From Hirsutella rhossiliensis (taxonomy: Eukaryota; Ascomycota; Sordariomycetes; Hypocreales; Ophiocordycipitaceae), in NCBI RefSeq assembly GCF_020360975.1, contig NW_025408668.1, positions 930,001-994,000 of the forward strand: a stretch of 64,000 nt of DNA, in the 5' to 3' direction. The notes under the pieces are model-generated. The model saw only the letters and a program-made list of their open reading frames with translations. It had not been told where the DNA came from and searched no databases. Positions 23,801 through 37,899 of the stretch are shown piece after piece (the first letter of the stretch is position 1; each line of letters opens with the position of its first letter). The position numbers were made by a program, and so were the translations under genes.

Positions 23801-26800
23801 TAGGACTAGTAGATTTAAAAGAAAGTAAAATTTTATAATAATTTAGCTACTAAATAAGATAAAAGGGATAACCGTTTAAGTAAATTATTATAGGCTTTAG
23901 CGATATAAATAAAAATAGTAACCGAACTAGCGGATATAATAAAATCGACTAATTAAACCTACGTATTAACTAATATAGCTATATAACTTAGTATCCGATA
24001 TAAATAGAATAAAGGATATAATATAAATATTTAAAGAGTTATTGCTACTTTAAGGAAAGACCTTAAATAAATTAATAAAGAGCTTAAGTTAAGAGAAACT
24101 AGCTCTTAAAAGAAAGAATAAAGCCTATAAGATAGAATAAAAAATATCCCCTAGGAATACTAGAAATATAATAAACTCTTTAAGGAAGAACTTAAGATAA
24201 GGTTACTTAAATATAGCTAATAGGACCACGAAATTTATCTTAAGGATAGAATAACGCTAACGTTCTATAAGATCTATAACTTAAACGAAAAGTAACTATA
24301 AACGCTATACGACTACCTTAATAAGAATCTATAAAAAGGATATATATAAATATTAATATCTAAAGTAAGCTACCTAGTTATATTTATTCTAAAGAAAAAC
24401 GGTAAGCTATAACTAGTTATTAACTATAGACGCTTAAACGATATTATAATAAAAGACTAAATACTTACTACTTATATCGGAACTATAAGATCGATTATAT
24501 AGTAAAAAATAGTTTATAGCCCTTAACCTTAAAGGCGCCTATAACTTAATACGTATAAAAAAGGGATATAAATAGATAATAGCTTTTAAAACGAAATTTA
24601 AACTATTTAAATATCTAGTAATACTATTTAGACTTATAAATATACTAGCTACCTTTTAATAGATAATTAATAATATCCTATATAAATACTTAGATATCTT
24701 TATAGTAGTATACCTAAATAATATCTTAATCTTCTTAGATACCTTAAAAGAATATAAGGAATATATCTATAAGGTACTCCGCGTACTTTAGAATATAAAG
24801 TTACTAGTTAAACTAAAGAAAAGTAAGTTCTATATATAGGAAGTAAACTTCCTTAAATATACGATCTTACTAAGAGAGATATAAATATAATAAGATAAGA
24901 TTAACTTAGTTAAAGAATAGCTAATACTAAAAGAACGTTAAGGATATATAAAGTTTCCTAGGATATATAAATTACTACTAACGATTTATTAAAGATTTTA
25001 GAAAGATCGTAGTACTACTATATAACTTAATAAAGAAGGAAAAAGAATTTATATAAGACGATAAAGCTAATAAAGCTTTCGAATATATTAAGACTATAAT
25101 TATATAAGAACTAGTCTTAACTACCTTTAATTTAAAACGATAAATCGAACTCGAAACTAATATATTAGACTTTACTTTAAGAGAATAAATCGGATAAAAA
25201 AATAATAAAGGAAGACTATAACTAATTATATTCTATTTAAAAAAGCTATATAGCGTAGAACTTAATTACCCTATCTATAATAAAGAATTCCTTATAATTA
25301 TTTAAGCTTTTAAGGAATTTTAATACTACTTTCTTAGAAGTAAATATAAAGTTAAGGTCTATATAGATTATAAGAATATCTTATATTTTATAATAACGTA
25401 ATAGTTAAATAGATAATAGATCTAATAGGCCGAATACTTATTAGAATTTAACTATAAAATAATCTATAGAAAAGGAATAGAAAACGGTCGAGCTAATACC
25501 CTTAGTTAATAAAGCGATTACGATATAGGAGTACTTATAGCGAAAGGATAGCTCCTAGAAATTAATAAAAATAGGAACTACTAGTAACGATAGCTAAATA
25601 TAATATTTAAAGTATAACCTAACGACTTAACTTACTAAAAGATCTTAAAATAGATAAAAGAATATAAAGCACTAAATAAATATAATATAGAATATTCGGA
25701 AGTTTTAATATATAAGAATAAAATCTAGATACTACTAAAATTATAAGATAAAGTTATATAAGATATATATAAATATTTAATATATAGATACTAAGGAATC
25801 TAAAGAATAATAAAATAGATTAAACGATAATATAACTTTTTATAGCTTAAAGAAGTAGTATAATAAGTTATTAAAGAATATAAACTTTACGTATAAAGTA
25901 AAGCTAAATAATATAAACTATATAGAGAATTATAACCGCTACTAGTACTAGAGAAACTATAGGATTTAATAGCTTTTAACTATATTATAAAGCTACTACC
26001 GTTAAAAGAACCTATAACTAACGTTAAGTATAATAGTATATTTATTATTACCGATATATTAACGAAGTATAGATACTTTTTACTATATAAAGAAGTAAGT
26101 AATATAAGAGAGCTAGTATATATATTCCTACGAATAATTATTAGTAATTATAGACTACTAAATAAGATTATTTTTAATAAAGGAAGTATATTTATAGCTA
26201 AGTTTTAGTAAGCTCTTATAGTATAATTAAGTATAAAATATAAGCTTAGTATAGCTTATTACCTATAAATAGATAGATAAATAAAACGACTTAACTAAAC
26301 GCTTAAATAATATTTATAATACTATATTAGCTACGAATAAAACAATTAAGTTAAATAGCTATTAATAGCGTAACTAGCTTATAATAGCTTAGTTATAGAA
26401 ATAACTAAGCTCTTACTAGTATACGCTAATTACGGATATAACCTAGAAGTATTTAAGGTTACTCGATAAGGACTATAAGTAGAACGAGTAATATTATAAG
26501 TAGATTAGCTATAAAAATTATATAAAGAAATATAATAAGAACTTTAATTTATTAGAAAACGAATATCTACTTACTATAATTAGAAAAGATTATAGGGACT
26601 AATCTTTTAAGAGGGAGATATAGTCTACTTTATATAACGAAATATTAAAATAAAACGACTAAGTAATAAATTAGATTTTAAGAAACTTAAACTATTTAAG
26701 GTTAAGAAAACTATTTTAAAAGTTAACTATAAACTTTCGCTATTAATAATAATACGGATATACCTAATATTTTATATCTTATTATTAAAACTAGCGCTAC

Positions 26801-26985
26801 GAAACGCTAAACTATAGGAAAAAATTAAAGTTAACGATAATTAAGAATATAAAGTAAAATAAATACTAGATATAAGAAAATAAGGTTAGTAATAAGAATA
26901 CCTTATTAAGTAAAAGGGATATAGACTAAAGGAAAATACCTAGGAACTACTTAAGTACTTAACCTACTATAGCTCTTTACTTTAA
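20880..26985 (+). pseudogene. gag-pol of gypsy R1 (dead)
   Basis: Aligns codon by codon with the intact polyprotein. The zinc knuckle region near 21727-21771 reads KYFNYRKLKYYFKEY, with tyrosines where Cys/His stood. The protease site (about 23480-23510) is altered. The RT YLDD region near 24703-24740 reads VVYLNNIL. The integrase and chromodomain follow to about 26985. It has no frameshift relative to a single gag-pol frame at the seven places where the intact element is one base short, so it is a useful frame reference. Stops are CAA/CAG/TGG-derived. Confidence 0.8.
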
Positions 26986-27771
26986 TAATTTTACTAAAAG
27001 GTTTAGGAGGGATTAAAGGACTAAGATCTATAAACTCCTTACTAATACTAAATAAGGACTAATTCGCCTTATTAAGAACGCTTAATAATTATAAATTATT
27101 TACTACCTAATACTTATATATATCGAGCGTAGGTAAAATACTATCCTTAGTATTTACTTCTTAGATACTACGACGAAATAACTTAGAACTCTTTTCCTTT
27201 ATACGATTCTAAATCTTTTAGATATAAGCTAAACGATTAACGGCGATAGATATTTATAACTAAAGGTTTATAAGCTATACTTAAAGCTTTAATAAGGCTT
27301 CCCTAGCTTCCTCCTCTTTAAAATATAGCTTATACTACTCCGCTAATAATTTAGTTACTAAAAGAAATATATTAGCTACTATATATAAAAAGAATTAGAA
27401 GATACCTATAAGAAGAGGCTACTAAAATACTATTATAATAGGGATAACTACTAGTAATATAATTATTATAGCGCGAAGAATTTTCGGCTATCTAATAATT
27501 TATCTTCTTTACCTTAAAGTATTAAGTATATAGTATATCGGTAGGATCTCTACTTAAGTTAATATATTTAGTAAGAGTAGCGCGCTTAAAGGCTTTTTAA
27601 GAACGATTTTTTAATATACGACTAGATATACTATTAGTAGTATATCCTAAAAGGATAAAGAAATAAGGAACGATATACTTACGTATAACGTAATAAGGGT
27701 ATATTTATATACGACGGCTAAGGTAGCTATAGTAGGTCTTATAGATAAGACTAAAAGGAGGGGAGATATTA

Positions 27772-28226
27772 TATTACGACTACGGCTACTAGGCCGCTAA
27801 CGGTCGACCGCGTTAAGTACGTAATACGGTCTAATAGATAAATAGTTAGCACGACTATCTAATAGATATAGGATCGAGGGGATTATAAAGATCTAAGTAA
27901 TCTAGGATTAATAAGATTACTACGCTCTATACGATCTAACGTTAGGGATTATAGCTAGGCCTATAATCTAAGGATAGTCTTTATAGGTATATATAGCTAC
28001 CTACTTTTACTCCTTTAAATAGATAGCTCTTTAGCTTTTAATATATTATAGATCTTTATTACGATTTTATCTTTAATTCTAATTACCTAGTTATAGTCTA
28101 CGGTCTACGACCTCTAACTTATTACTAACGTAATATACTTATTATTGCTTAGACTACGCCCTATTATATTTACTAATATAAACCCCTTAATAGGTTTATC
28201 CTATAGGAATAACGCTGGTTATTATA
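27772..28226 (+). repeat. 3' LTR of gypsy R1
   Basis: Direct repeat of 20367-20821; the two differ by transitions only. A purine tract (AAAAGGAGGGGAGA) lies just upstream. Confidence 0.85.
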
Positions 28227-28646
28227 GGGCCTTAATAGGCCCTTACTAGCTAGGCCTACTACTTATAACTATAGGAAAGTAAATTAAAAGCCCTTTTTAA
28301 AATACTTAGTAAAGAAAGAATAAGACCTTTTTATAGTTATAAAGAGGGCTATAAAAAGAGATAACTTAAAAAGGATAGCTTCCTTTTTAATAAGAACTCT
28401 TATAAAGGCCTTAAACTTAGTAATACTAAAAAAGAGGCTATATAAAAGATTAAAGCTTTAGTAGACTAATAAGCTAACTATTTTTTAGAAAGCCCTAAGC
28501 TTAGCTTAATAGACCTATAGGCTAGCTTAGGATAAAGAGAGCTAAAAAAGCTTTATAAAGGTTTAAAATAGCTTTAAGTATACTATTAAGGCTATTAAAA
28601 AGTAATACTAAGAGAGCTTCTTAATAAAAGTAATAAGAAAGGATAT
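28227..28646 (+). pseudogene. Tad-like LINE, endonuclease-to-RT segment (dead)
   Basis: Resumes the LINE after R1, beginning with the GGGCC duplication. Lysine-rich segments are typical of the linker between LINE endonuclease and RT. It stops where a family B LTR begins and continues at 50730. Confidence 0.55.
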
Positions 28647-28990
28647 TATAAGAATATACGCTTATATTCTTATTTTACTATTATAAAGAAATAATAAGTA
28701 TAAGGAGGCTTTATAAAATAAGCTAGTAAAAAGAGGCTTTAAAATATAGTCTAAGGGAATAACCCTTAAAGATAAAGACCTCTACTAGATATCTATACCT
28801 TCCTTTAAGAAAAACGGGTTAAGATAAGCCTATCCTAGTAAAATAAAATATATATAAAATATATAAGTTAGTTATAAGTAGAACGGATACCCTATTACCT
28901 ATTTTAGCCTAGCGGTTCTAAAGATATCCGCGATATAAGCATAGGTAGGGCATAGAACATTCTAGTTAAATCTACTACTTATACTAGAAC
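28647..28990. mobile_element. family B LTR, left half, split by copia C
   Basis: Matches 12179-12523 with transitions. It ends TACTAGAAC, at which point copia C starts; the right half resumes at 50373-50729. The outer ends lack a convincing duplication (GATAT left, GTATC right). Confidence 0.75.
28986..28990. repeat. target duplication of copia C (left)
   Basis: AGAAC here and at 50373-50377. The unoccupied site TACTAGAACCTATAG is present once at about 12515-12530. Confidence 0.85.
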
Positions 28991-29380
28991 TCTAAAGGTA
29001 TATAAGTAAAAGCGGAATTTTAGGAAATTAAGAAATTACGTAAGACTACGTAATAGAGGGGAAGAAGGAGTATAAGGTAGGATTTTTAACGGAATTTATT
29101 AGTAGTATATTAGTGTATAGAAGAGGTGTTTAAAGGAGGTTAGTCGTGCCGGTATTCTTAAGAGGTCTTAGCTAGTATTCTAAGCTAGCTCTGTTCCTTC
29201 GATTCCCGATTATACGATAACCGGCAACCCGTTTAATGCATAATAATATATAGAATAAAGAGCGATTCCTGCTCTATAGGATGAGATTTTATCTATAATT
29301 AATATACTACTTATTAGCTTATATAATCGGGAGAGTATATTATAGCTGCTTTATTTATAGTAGGAATACCGTTCCTTATA
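28991..29380 (-). repeat. 3' LTR of copia C
   Basis: Begins (plus strand) TCTAAAGGTATATAAG and ends CCGTTCCTTATA. Direct repeat of 49983-50372 with transitions only. A further copy is the solo LTR at 51891-52458. Confidence 0.85.
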
Positions 29381-29748
29381 GCCTCCCTTAAAGAGTAGAT
29401 TTATATACTCTTTACTAATTTATTTATAGTAGTATATATATAGGTAAAACCTAATATAGGAAAACTATTCTTATACCTTAATAGGATATATAAAAACCTA
29501 TTCTTTCTTAGGAAAAAATCCTTAGGTATATACTAATAGAAAAACCTATAGTAGGAAAAATCTATAGTTATAATAATTATTTATAGGATAACCTTATATA
29601 AGGTAAAACCTATTATTACTAGGAAAATCTTAATAGATAAAAACCTAGTAAATATTTCTCTAAGAAACCTAAAAAGGAAAAACCTAGTAGGGGAAAGATA
29701 TAGAAAGTATAAGAAATATCTAAAAACCTATTTTAATTGCTTAGGAAC
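29381..29748. other. 3' untranslated part of copia C
   Basis: AT-rich stretch between RNase H and the 3' LTR. Short words such as AAAACCTA and TAGGAAAA recur about every 30-50 bp. No coding signal is visible. Confidence 0.4.
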
Positions 29749-30033
29749 TTATATTAAGGATAGACCGTCTCTATATTTATAGAGTAATCTAGGTCTTAAT
29801 TCCTTTATAAAAATATTAGCTATATTATCTTTTAATTTAATATAAAAAACTCTAATTTCCCTTTCTCTTATACTAGTTCTAGTATAGTAATAGGCTAATC
29901 TTATATACTTAGACCTTTTATAAAATTCCGGATTTTCTGCTAATTTAATAGTAGCAGTATTATCCGTTAAAATAGGAGGTATAGTATTAGGAATCTTAAT
30001 AGATAGATCCTTAGTAATATTTTTAAAAAGCAT
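29749..30033 (-). pseudogene. copia C RNase H, open C-terminal part
   Basis: A 94-codon open frame: DNTATIKLAENPEFYKRSKY followed by I(R)LAYYYTR, REIRVFYI, and NIANIFIKEL. This is the C-terminal part of copia RNase H, where families usually read 'DN..A..L..NP..H.R.KHI...YH..R......' and 'N.ADIFTK.L'. The conserved histidines are tyrosines here, the expected CAY-to-TAY result of RIP. The open frame is the end of pol rather than a separate gene. Confidence 0.8.
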
Positions 30034-31270
30034 ATTTAAATAAACAGCTTCTTTATTTACCTCCCTAAGGCTAATATACTCTACTTCGTAGGTAGAAAGG
30101 GCAACGGCTTTCTACTTAAAGTAAGCCTAGCTTATTATATTATTATATATATAAAAACAGTAACCGAAAAAGGATTTTCCGTCCGTTAAATCCGACGCCT
30201 AGCTAGAGTCGGTAAAACCCTTTATATATAGATAGGTAAAAGGGATATTATAATTATATTTAATCTTTAGGCTAGGGAATTTATTTAAATATTTCTAAAT
30301 TATATTTAAAGGCTTAAAATACGTTTAGTTAAGCTTAGCCGCGAATCTAGTATAGGAAATTATAGAATATAGGATATCTAGCCTAGTACATAAGGCTAAG
30401 TATAATAGAGATCCTATTTCTTTCTAAAATTATAATATATCTTCTTTAGAAGGTAATTCCTTTACTTTTATAAGCTTAAAGCCTACTATAGCGGGTAAAT
30501 TCGAAGTTCTTAAACCTTCTTTATTAAATTCCTTTAATTTATTTAAGGTATAATTTTCTTAGGATATATATAGCTCTTTATTTTCTTAGTTTATTATAAT
30601 ATTTAGACCTAAGAAGTCTTTTATATCTCCTAAGATAGTAAAATCTAGGAATTTAGATAATTCTTTAAATAATCTTTCTTCTATTATAGATTTAAAGGGC
30701 CCTACTATAAGAAAGTCGTTAACGTAAATTGCTAAGGCTATACTATAGTCCTTATTTATAAATACTCCTTTATTTATTAAAAGAGGAAGAAATCTAAGTT
30801 TATTTAGTATAATTTTTAAATAATTATACTAGAGCTTAGGACTTTGTTTTAGGCTATATAATGCTTTCTTTAGCTTTGCTTTAATTTAACCGGTTTTATA
30901 TAGGTCTAGGAATTTAGTTAATTTAATTCCTTTAGCTCTATAAGCTAATCTATATTTTAAATAATATTCTTTAAGAGCGTATTCTTCGTAGCTTATAAGA
31001 AGATCGATATATACTTCGCTATTTATATCGGTATATATAAAGGCATTTATTATATCTATTTATAAAGCTTTAAATTCATAGATAATAGCTAAAATAAGTA
31101 GAATTCTAATAGATTTAGGTCTAGCTATAGTCGAGAAGGTATCTAGGAAATCTAAGCTATAGATCTACTTAAATCCCTATATTACGAAACGGGCTTTATA
31201 TTTTATTATATTATTTTAACTATCCTTCTTAATAGTATAGACCTAGCGGCCTCCTATAGCCTCCCTATCC
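30034..31270 (-). pseudogene. copia C reverse transcriptase
   Basis: The minus strand reads almost continuously as copia RT. Near 31260-31130: RWVYTIKKD-like residues and a KYKARFV(I) GFKQ motif. Near 31080-31020: IDIINAFIYTDI (family 'DV.NAFL.'). Near 30860: LYSLKQSPKL (family 'LYGLKQSPR'). Near 30740: AIYVNDFLI (family 'YVDD', first Asp changed to Asn by G-to-A). Then LGDIKDFLGLNI. A few stops replace Gln. The upstream end is cut by gypsy R2 and resumes at 39126. Confidence 0.85.
31266..31270. repeat. target duplication of gypsy copy R2 (left)
   Basis: TATCC here and at 39121-39125. Confidence 0.85.
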
Positions 31271-31720
31271 TATTACGACTATAGCTACTAGGCCGCTAAT
31301 AGTCGACCGCGTTAAGCACGTAATACGGTCTACTAGATAAATAGTTAGTATAACTATCTAATAAATATAAGATCGAGGGGATCGTAGAGATCTAAGTAAT
31401 CTAAGATTAACGAGATTACTATACTCTATACGATCTAACGTTAGGGATTATAGCTAGGCCTATAATCTAAGGATAGTCTCTATAGGTATATATAGCTACC
31501 TACTTTTACCCCTTTAGATAAATAGCTCTCTAGCTTTTAATATAGATCTTTATTACGATTCTATCTCTAATTCTAATTACTTAGTTATAGTCTACGGTCT
31601 ATAACCTCTAACTTATTACTAATATAATATACTTATTATTGCTTAGACTACGCCCTATTATATCTATTAATATAAACCCCTCGATAGGTTTATCCTTTAG
31701 GAATAATACTAGTCGTTATA
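31271..31720 (+). repeat. 5' LTR of gypsy R2
   Basis: Starts TATTACGAC, ends AGTCGTTATA. The next bases contain GTTAAAAGCT (31722-31731), the self-priming binding site in nearly unmutated form. Confidence 0.85.
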
Positions 31721-31779
31721 CGTTAAAAGCTCTTATTTAGTATAATACCGCGTTACTTTAAGCAATATCGTAACTATTA

Positions 31780-34700
31780 ATATACCTATATAGTAAACTA
31801 GATTAACTAACTCTAGAGCTACTATATCGCCTTAAGATATAATACGCGAGATTATTACCCTTTAATATAAGGTATAGTTACTTAGAAATAGAAGAAGTAA
31901 CGGATAAGTTAAGGACCTTAGAGAAGTAGTTAAAATAAAATAGCTAGGATTATTCGACGGTACTTATAGTACGCTTTAAGACTTTCTTACCTAACTTAAA
32001 GCCTACTACTAGTTTTACCTTACTAAACTCTTAGACCTAGTTAAAAAGGTACTTTATATAGGAAATTATTTATCTAAAATAGTACTCGCTTAGCTTAGAC
32101 CTATTATAAGGGACTTTCTCGATAACTAACTAGCGCGACGAGATAACGAGATAGACGAAGTCTTTATTAGTTTCTAAGGATTTAAAGAAGTAATTATAAA
32201 GGTATTTAGAATAACTAATAAGGAATAAGAAGCTAAATAGAAACTTTAAGAACTCTAATAAAGGATCTTAATATTAGATTATACTATAAAGTTCTATTAA
32301 GTTACCTTAAAGCTTAATTAGGACGACGAACCCCTTATATTACGATTCTATAATAGGCTTAAAAAAGAAGTTAAGGACGAGCTCTATAAGGGAAATCGAC
32401 CTAATAACCTCTTAGACTATATTACTATAGTAGTACGAATCGATAATAGATAGTATATATAACGCTAAGAAAAGAAATAAAGAAGAGGAAACTAGAACCC
32501 TTCCTATAAAAATAACTTTAACTAACGCGCTAACTATAAAAAGAAGCGCGAAACTCCTATTAATTATACCTATATAACTAACCTAAGTAGGATAGATCTA
32601 AATATAATATAGAAAAGTAAAGGAAAGTATTTTAACTATAGGAAACTTAGATATTACTCTAAAGAATATAGATAACCTTATAAGGAGAAGAAAACCTACT
32701 AAGCACTAGCCCTAGAAGTTAAGAAATACCTAAACGCTACTAATAGATAGGAACTAAAGTATAAACTCCTTAGTTAGACTATATACTACGACGACGAATA
32801 TATAGTATACTTAAGCGATAAAAACGGTACTAGATAGTTCTTAAAGCTATTAAAGAAAACCCTTATAATAATATAATAAAGGGATCCTAAAATATAGAAA
32901 TAAGTTAAATTCGTAGAACTAGAATATCCTTATCTTAAAGGAGTCTCTTAAGACTAGATTAGGAAGAACGGTAAATAATTTTAGGAAGATATATAAAATA
33001 AAAATCGATAATAATAATAGGTAGTTTATAAATAATATAATAAAGAAGATATAAATATAGCCCTTATACTTACGAAACTTAGATAATAACCTAAAGAAGA
33101 ATAATAAAGCGTTAATAATATAAGCTTTAAAGAATAAGAAATACCTAGAGAAATAGAAGATAAGAACGAACTTATACTACTACCCTTACTACTAAGGGAA
33201 AATACTACGATTAAAGAATAGGCTCTATACTTTAAAGAATTTAAAGAAATACTTAAAATTAAAACCTAATAAATACCTTAAATTCTTATAGAAAACTAAT
33301 AAGCTATATTAATTCGATATTAACTAGTACTATATAGAGGAGACTATACTATAGGTATCGCTATAGTTAATACCTTTATAGCTTTATAACGAGAATAGTA
33401 ACTATAAGGAGAATTTAAAGACGATCTATAAATACTACTTACTTATAAGTACTATAGGTATATTTTATAGATATTATATATTTACCTAGATTATATAATA
33501 TACTTTTAGACGAAGGTATAATATAATGCCTTCTTAGTTAGGTTCGAGGGATAAGTACTTTTAAAACCCTACCTAAGTATAGAACTAAACTACTAGAAAA
33601 TCGATTAACGCTACTTAAATAACTAAGTTATATTATTAGAACCTAATTATAGTACGCTACTTAAATACTGCGATAATTACGGTTTATTAATAAGATATCT
33701 TTTAGAGATATATAAAATCTATAAATACGCTAAAATAAAGGAATAGTATAATACTACTTACTCTAAGGTATTTAAACTATTAATCTTTTAAAAGCTTATA
33801 TAATAAGTTAAATACGATAAAGAAGATTATAACGAATATATATACCTAAACTATAGAGTTTATAAATATAAAAAAGTATAAGTATAGTATAAACGATATA
33901 ACGGTATACTAAAAGATTATTAGTAATATATATAAAGGCTATAAGCCGTATTCGACTAAGGAAGAATCGATATAGAAATACTATATAAAAAATAAAAAGA
34001 CGCTAACGAAAACTTAACCTTTAGTATAAAAACGAATAAAATTATAAAGCATAGTATATAATTAACTATAAAGTAGTATAATATAAACGATATAGCGTTA
34101 AGAAATAAGAAATCTTTAATTAGCTATAAGAAATTAGTCTCTTAAGCCCCGATATAATACTATACGATAAAAATATAAAGAAACGATATTAATAATAAAT
34201 CGAAGAAGAATACCTAAATAAAATAAATAAGGACTAAGTAAAAAACGAGGTACGCTATCTATAAAAGGGCTATAGACTAGCACGATATAATAAGATCTAA
34301 GGACCCTATATATAGTAATAGTAAGCTATAGCGACTAAATAGTATTAGATATCTAAATCGCGGGATATTATATATATATACTTTTAGACTATAGTATAAT
34401 AGGTAATTACGTTTTACTTAGAGTTATTAATCGTTACCGACTTATATAAAGATATAAGATAGATCTATATAAACTTATAAATATTAAAAGAGAGGCCTTT
34501 AACTATAATAACGGAATTATTAATATAGAGATTAATTACCTCGATATTAATATCTAAGGCTATAACGAATAAGTTAACTTTAATATTATAAATATTAAAG
34601 AATACGACCTTATATTAAAACTTCTATAGCTATAAGAGAGTAACCTACTAATTAACTAGAAAACTAGCTAGCTATATTAGAATAAAGATATAAATTTCTA

Positions 34701-37700
34701 GGACTAGTAGATTTAGGAGAGAGTAAAATTTTACGATAATTTAGCTACTAAATAAGATAAAAGGGATAACCGTTTAAGTAAATTATTATAGGCTTTAGCG
34801 ATATAAACGAAAATAGTAACCGAACCAGTAGATATAATAAAATCGACTAATAAGACCTATATACTAACTAATACGGCTATATAACTAAGCATCCGATATA
34901 AATAAAATAAAGGATATAATATAAAGATCTAAAGAGTTATTGCTACTCTAAGGAAAGACCTTAAATAAATTAATAAAGATCTTAAGTTAAAAGAAACTAG
35001 CTCTTAAAAGAAAGAATAAAGCCTATAAGATAGAATAAAGAATATCCCTTAAGAATACTAGAAATATAATAAACTCTTTAAAGAAGAACTTAAGATAGGG
35101 TTACTTAAATATAGCTAATAGGACTATAAAATTTATCTTAAGGATAGAATAACGCTAATGTTTTATAAGATTTATAACTTAAACGAAAAGTAACTATAAA
35201 CGCTATATAACTACCTCGACGAAAATCTATAAAAGGGATATATATAAACGTTAATATCTAAAGTAAGCTATCTAGTTATATTTATTTTAAAGAACAATAG
35301 TAAGCTATAACTAGTTATCGACTATAAACGCTTAAACGATATTATAATAAAAGACCGAATACTATTACCGCTTATATCGGAACTATAAGATCGACTATAT
35401 AGTAAAAGATAGTTTATAGCCCTTAACCTTAAAGGCGCTTATAACTTAATATATATAAAAAAGGGATATAAATAGATAATAGCCTTTAAAACGAAATTTA
35501 GACTATTTAAATATCTAGTAATACTATTTAGACTTATAAATATACTAGCTACCTTTTAATAGATAATTAATAATATCCTATATAAATACTTAGATATCTT
35601 TATAGTAGTATACCTAGATAATATCCTAATCTTCTTAGATACCTTAAAAGAATATAAGGAATATATCTATAAGGTACTCTATATACTTTAGAATATAAAG
35701 TTACTAGTTAAACTAAAGAAAAGTAAGTTCTATATATAGAAAGTAGACTTCCTTAGATATACGATCTTACTAAGAGAGATATAGATATAATAAGATAAGA
35801 TTAACTTAGTTAAAAAATAGCTAACGCTAAAGAACGTTAAGGATATATAAAGTTTCTTAGGATTTATAAATTACTACTAACGATTTATTAAAGATTTTAG
35901 AAAGATTATAGTACTATTATATAACTTAACGAAGAAGGAAAAAGAATTTATATAGCACAATAAAGCTAACGAAGCTTTCGAATATATTAAGACTACGATT
36001 ATATAAAAACTAGTCTTAACTACCTTTAATTTAAAACGATAAATCGAACTTAAAACTAATATATTAGACTTTACTCTAAGAGTATAAATCGGATAAAAAG
36101 ATAATAAAGGAAGACTATAACTAATTATATTTTACTCGAAAAAGCTATATAGCGTAGAACTTAATTACCCTATCTACGATAAAGAATTCCTTATAATTAT
36201 TTAAGCTTTTAAGGAATTTCGATACTACCTTCTTAGAAGTAAATATAAAGTTAAGGTCTATATAAATTATAAGAATATCTTATATTTTATAACAACGTAA
36301 TAGTTAAACGGACGATAGATTTAATAGGCCGAATACTTATTAGAATTCGACTATAAAATAATCTATAGAAAAGGAATAGAAAACGGTCGAGCTAATACCC
36401 TTAGTCGACGAATTAACTATAATATAGGAGCACTTATAGCGAAAGGATAGCTCCTAGAAATTAACGAAAACGGGAACTACTAGTAACAATAGCTAAATAT
36501 AATATTTAAAGTATAACCTAATAACTTAATATACTAGAAGATCCTAAAATAGATAAAAATATTTAAAGTACTAAAGGGATACGATATAGAATATTTAAAA
36601 GTTCTAATATATAAGAATAAAATCTAGATACTATTAGAATTACGAGATAAAGTTATATAAGATATATATAAATATCTAATATATAGATACTAAGGAATCT
36701 AAAGAATAATAAGACGGATTAAATAATAATATAACTTCCTATAGCTTAAGGAAGTAGTACGATAAGTTATTAAAGAATATAAACTTTATATATAAAGTAA
36801 AGCTAAACGATATAAACTATATAGAGAATTATAACCGCTACTAGTACTAGAGAAACCATAGGATTTAATAGCTTTCGACTATATTATAAAGCTACTACTA
36901 TTAAAAGAACCTATAACTAATATTAAGTATAATAGTATATTTATTATTACTAATAGATTAACGAAGTATAAATACTTCTTACTATATAAAGAAATAAGTA
37001 ATATAAAAGAGCTAGTATATATATTCCTATAAACTATTATTAGTAATTATAGACTACTAAATAAGATTATCTTTAATAGAGGAAGCACGTTTATAGCTAA
37101 GTTTTAGTAAGCTCTTATAGTATAATTAGGGACGAAATATAAGCTTAGTATAGCTTATTACCTATAAATAAATAAATAAATAGAACGACTTAACTAAACG
37201 CTTAAATAATATTTACGATACTATATTAGCTATAAATAAAACGATTAAGTTAAATAGCTACTAATAGCGTAACTAGCTTATAATAGCTTAGTTATAAAAA
37301 TAACTAAGCTCTTACTAGTATATACTAATTATAGATATAACCTAGAAGTATTTAAGGTTACTTAATAAAGACTATAAGCGGAATAAGTAATACTATAAGT
37401 AGATTAGCTATAAAAATTATATAAAGAAATATAATAAGAACTTTAATTCGTTAGAGAACGAATATCTACTTACTATAATCGGAAAAGATTATAGGGACTA
37501 ATCTTTTAAGAGGGAGATATAGTCTACCTTATATAACGAAATATTAAAATAAAACGACTAAGTAATAAATTAGATTTTAAGAAACTTAGACCGTTTAAGG
37601 TTAAGGAAACTATTTTAAAAGTTAACTACGAACTTTCGCTACTAATAATAATATAGATATACCTAATATTTTATATCTTATTATTAGAACTAGCGCTATA

Positions 37701-37890
37701 AAACGCTAAACTATAGGAAAAAATTAAAGTCGATAACGATTAAGAATATAAAGTAAAATAAATACTAAATATAAGAAAATAAGGTTAATAATAAAAATAC
37801 CTTATTAAGTAGAAGGGATATAGACTAGAGGAAAATATATAGGAACTACTTAAGCACTTAACCTACTATAGCTCTTTACTTCGATAAATT
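31780..37890 (+). pseudogene. gag-pol of gypsy R2 (dead)
   Basis: Collinear with R1 and with the intact polyprotein. The RT catalytic region near 35603-35640 reads VVYLDNIL, so one catalytic Asp is lost. Protease, RNase H, integrase and chromodomain can be followed by alignment. Stops are of the RIP type. At each of the seven single-base gaps of the intact element R2 has the additional base, in agreement with R1. Confidence 0.8.
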
Positions 37891-37899
37891 TACTAGAAG

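Larger units (their letters stand above)
20367..28226 (+). mobile_element. Ty3/gypsy chromovirus copy R1, complete, RIP-mutated
   Basis: A 7.86-kb element in plus orientation with 455-bp LTRs (20367-20821 and 27772-28226) and a GGGCC duplication. The body aligns through most of its length with the intact element at 41895-49724 (reverse complement), differing by C-to-T and G-to-A changes. Its U3 region differs strongly from that of the intact element, while R-U5 and pol agree, so it belongs to a related subfamily. Confidence 0.9.
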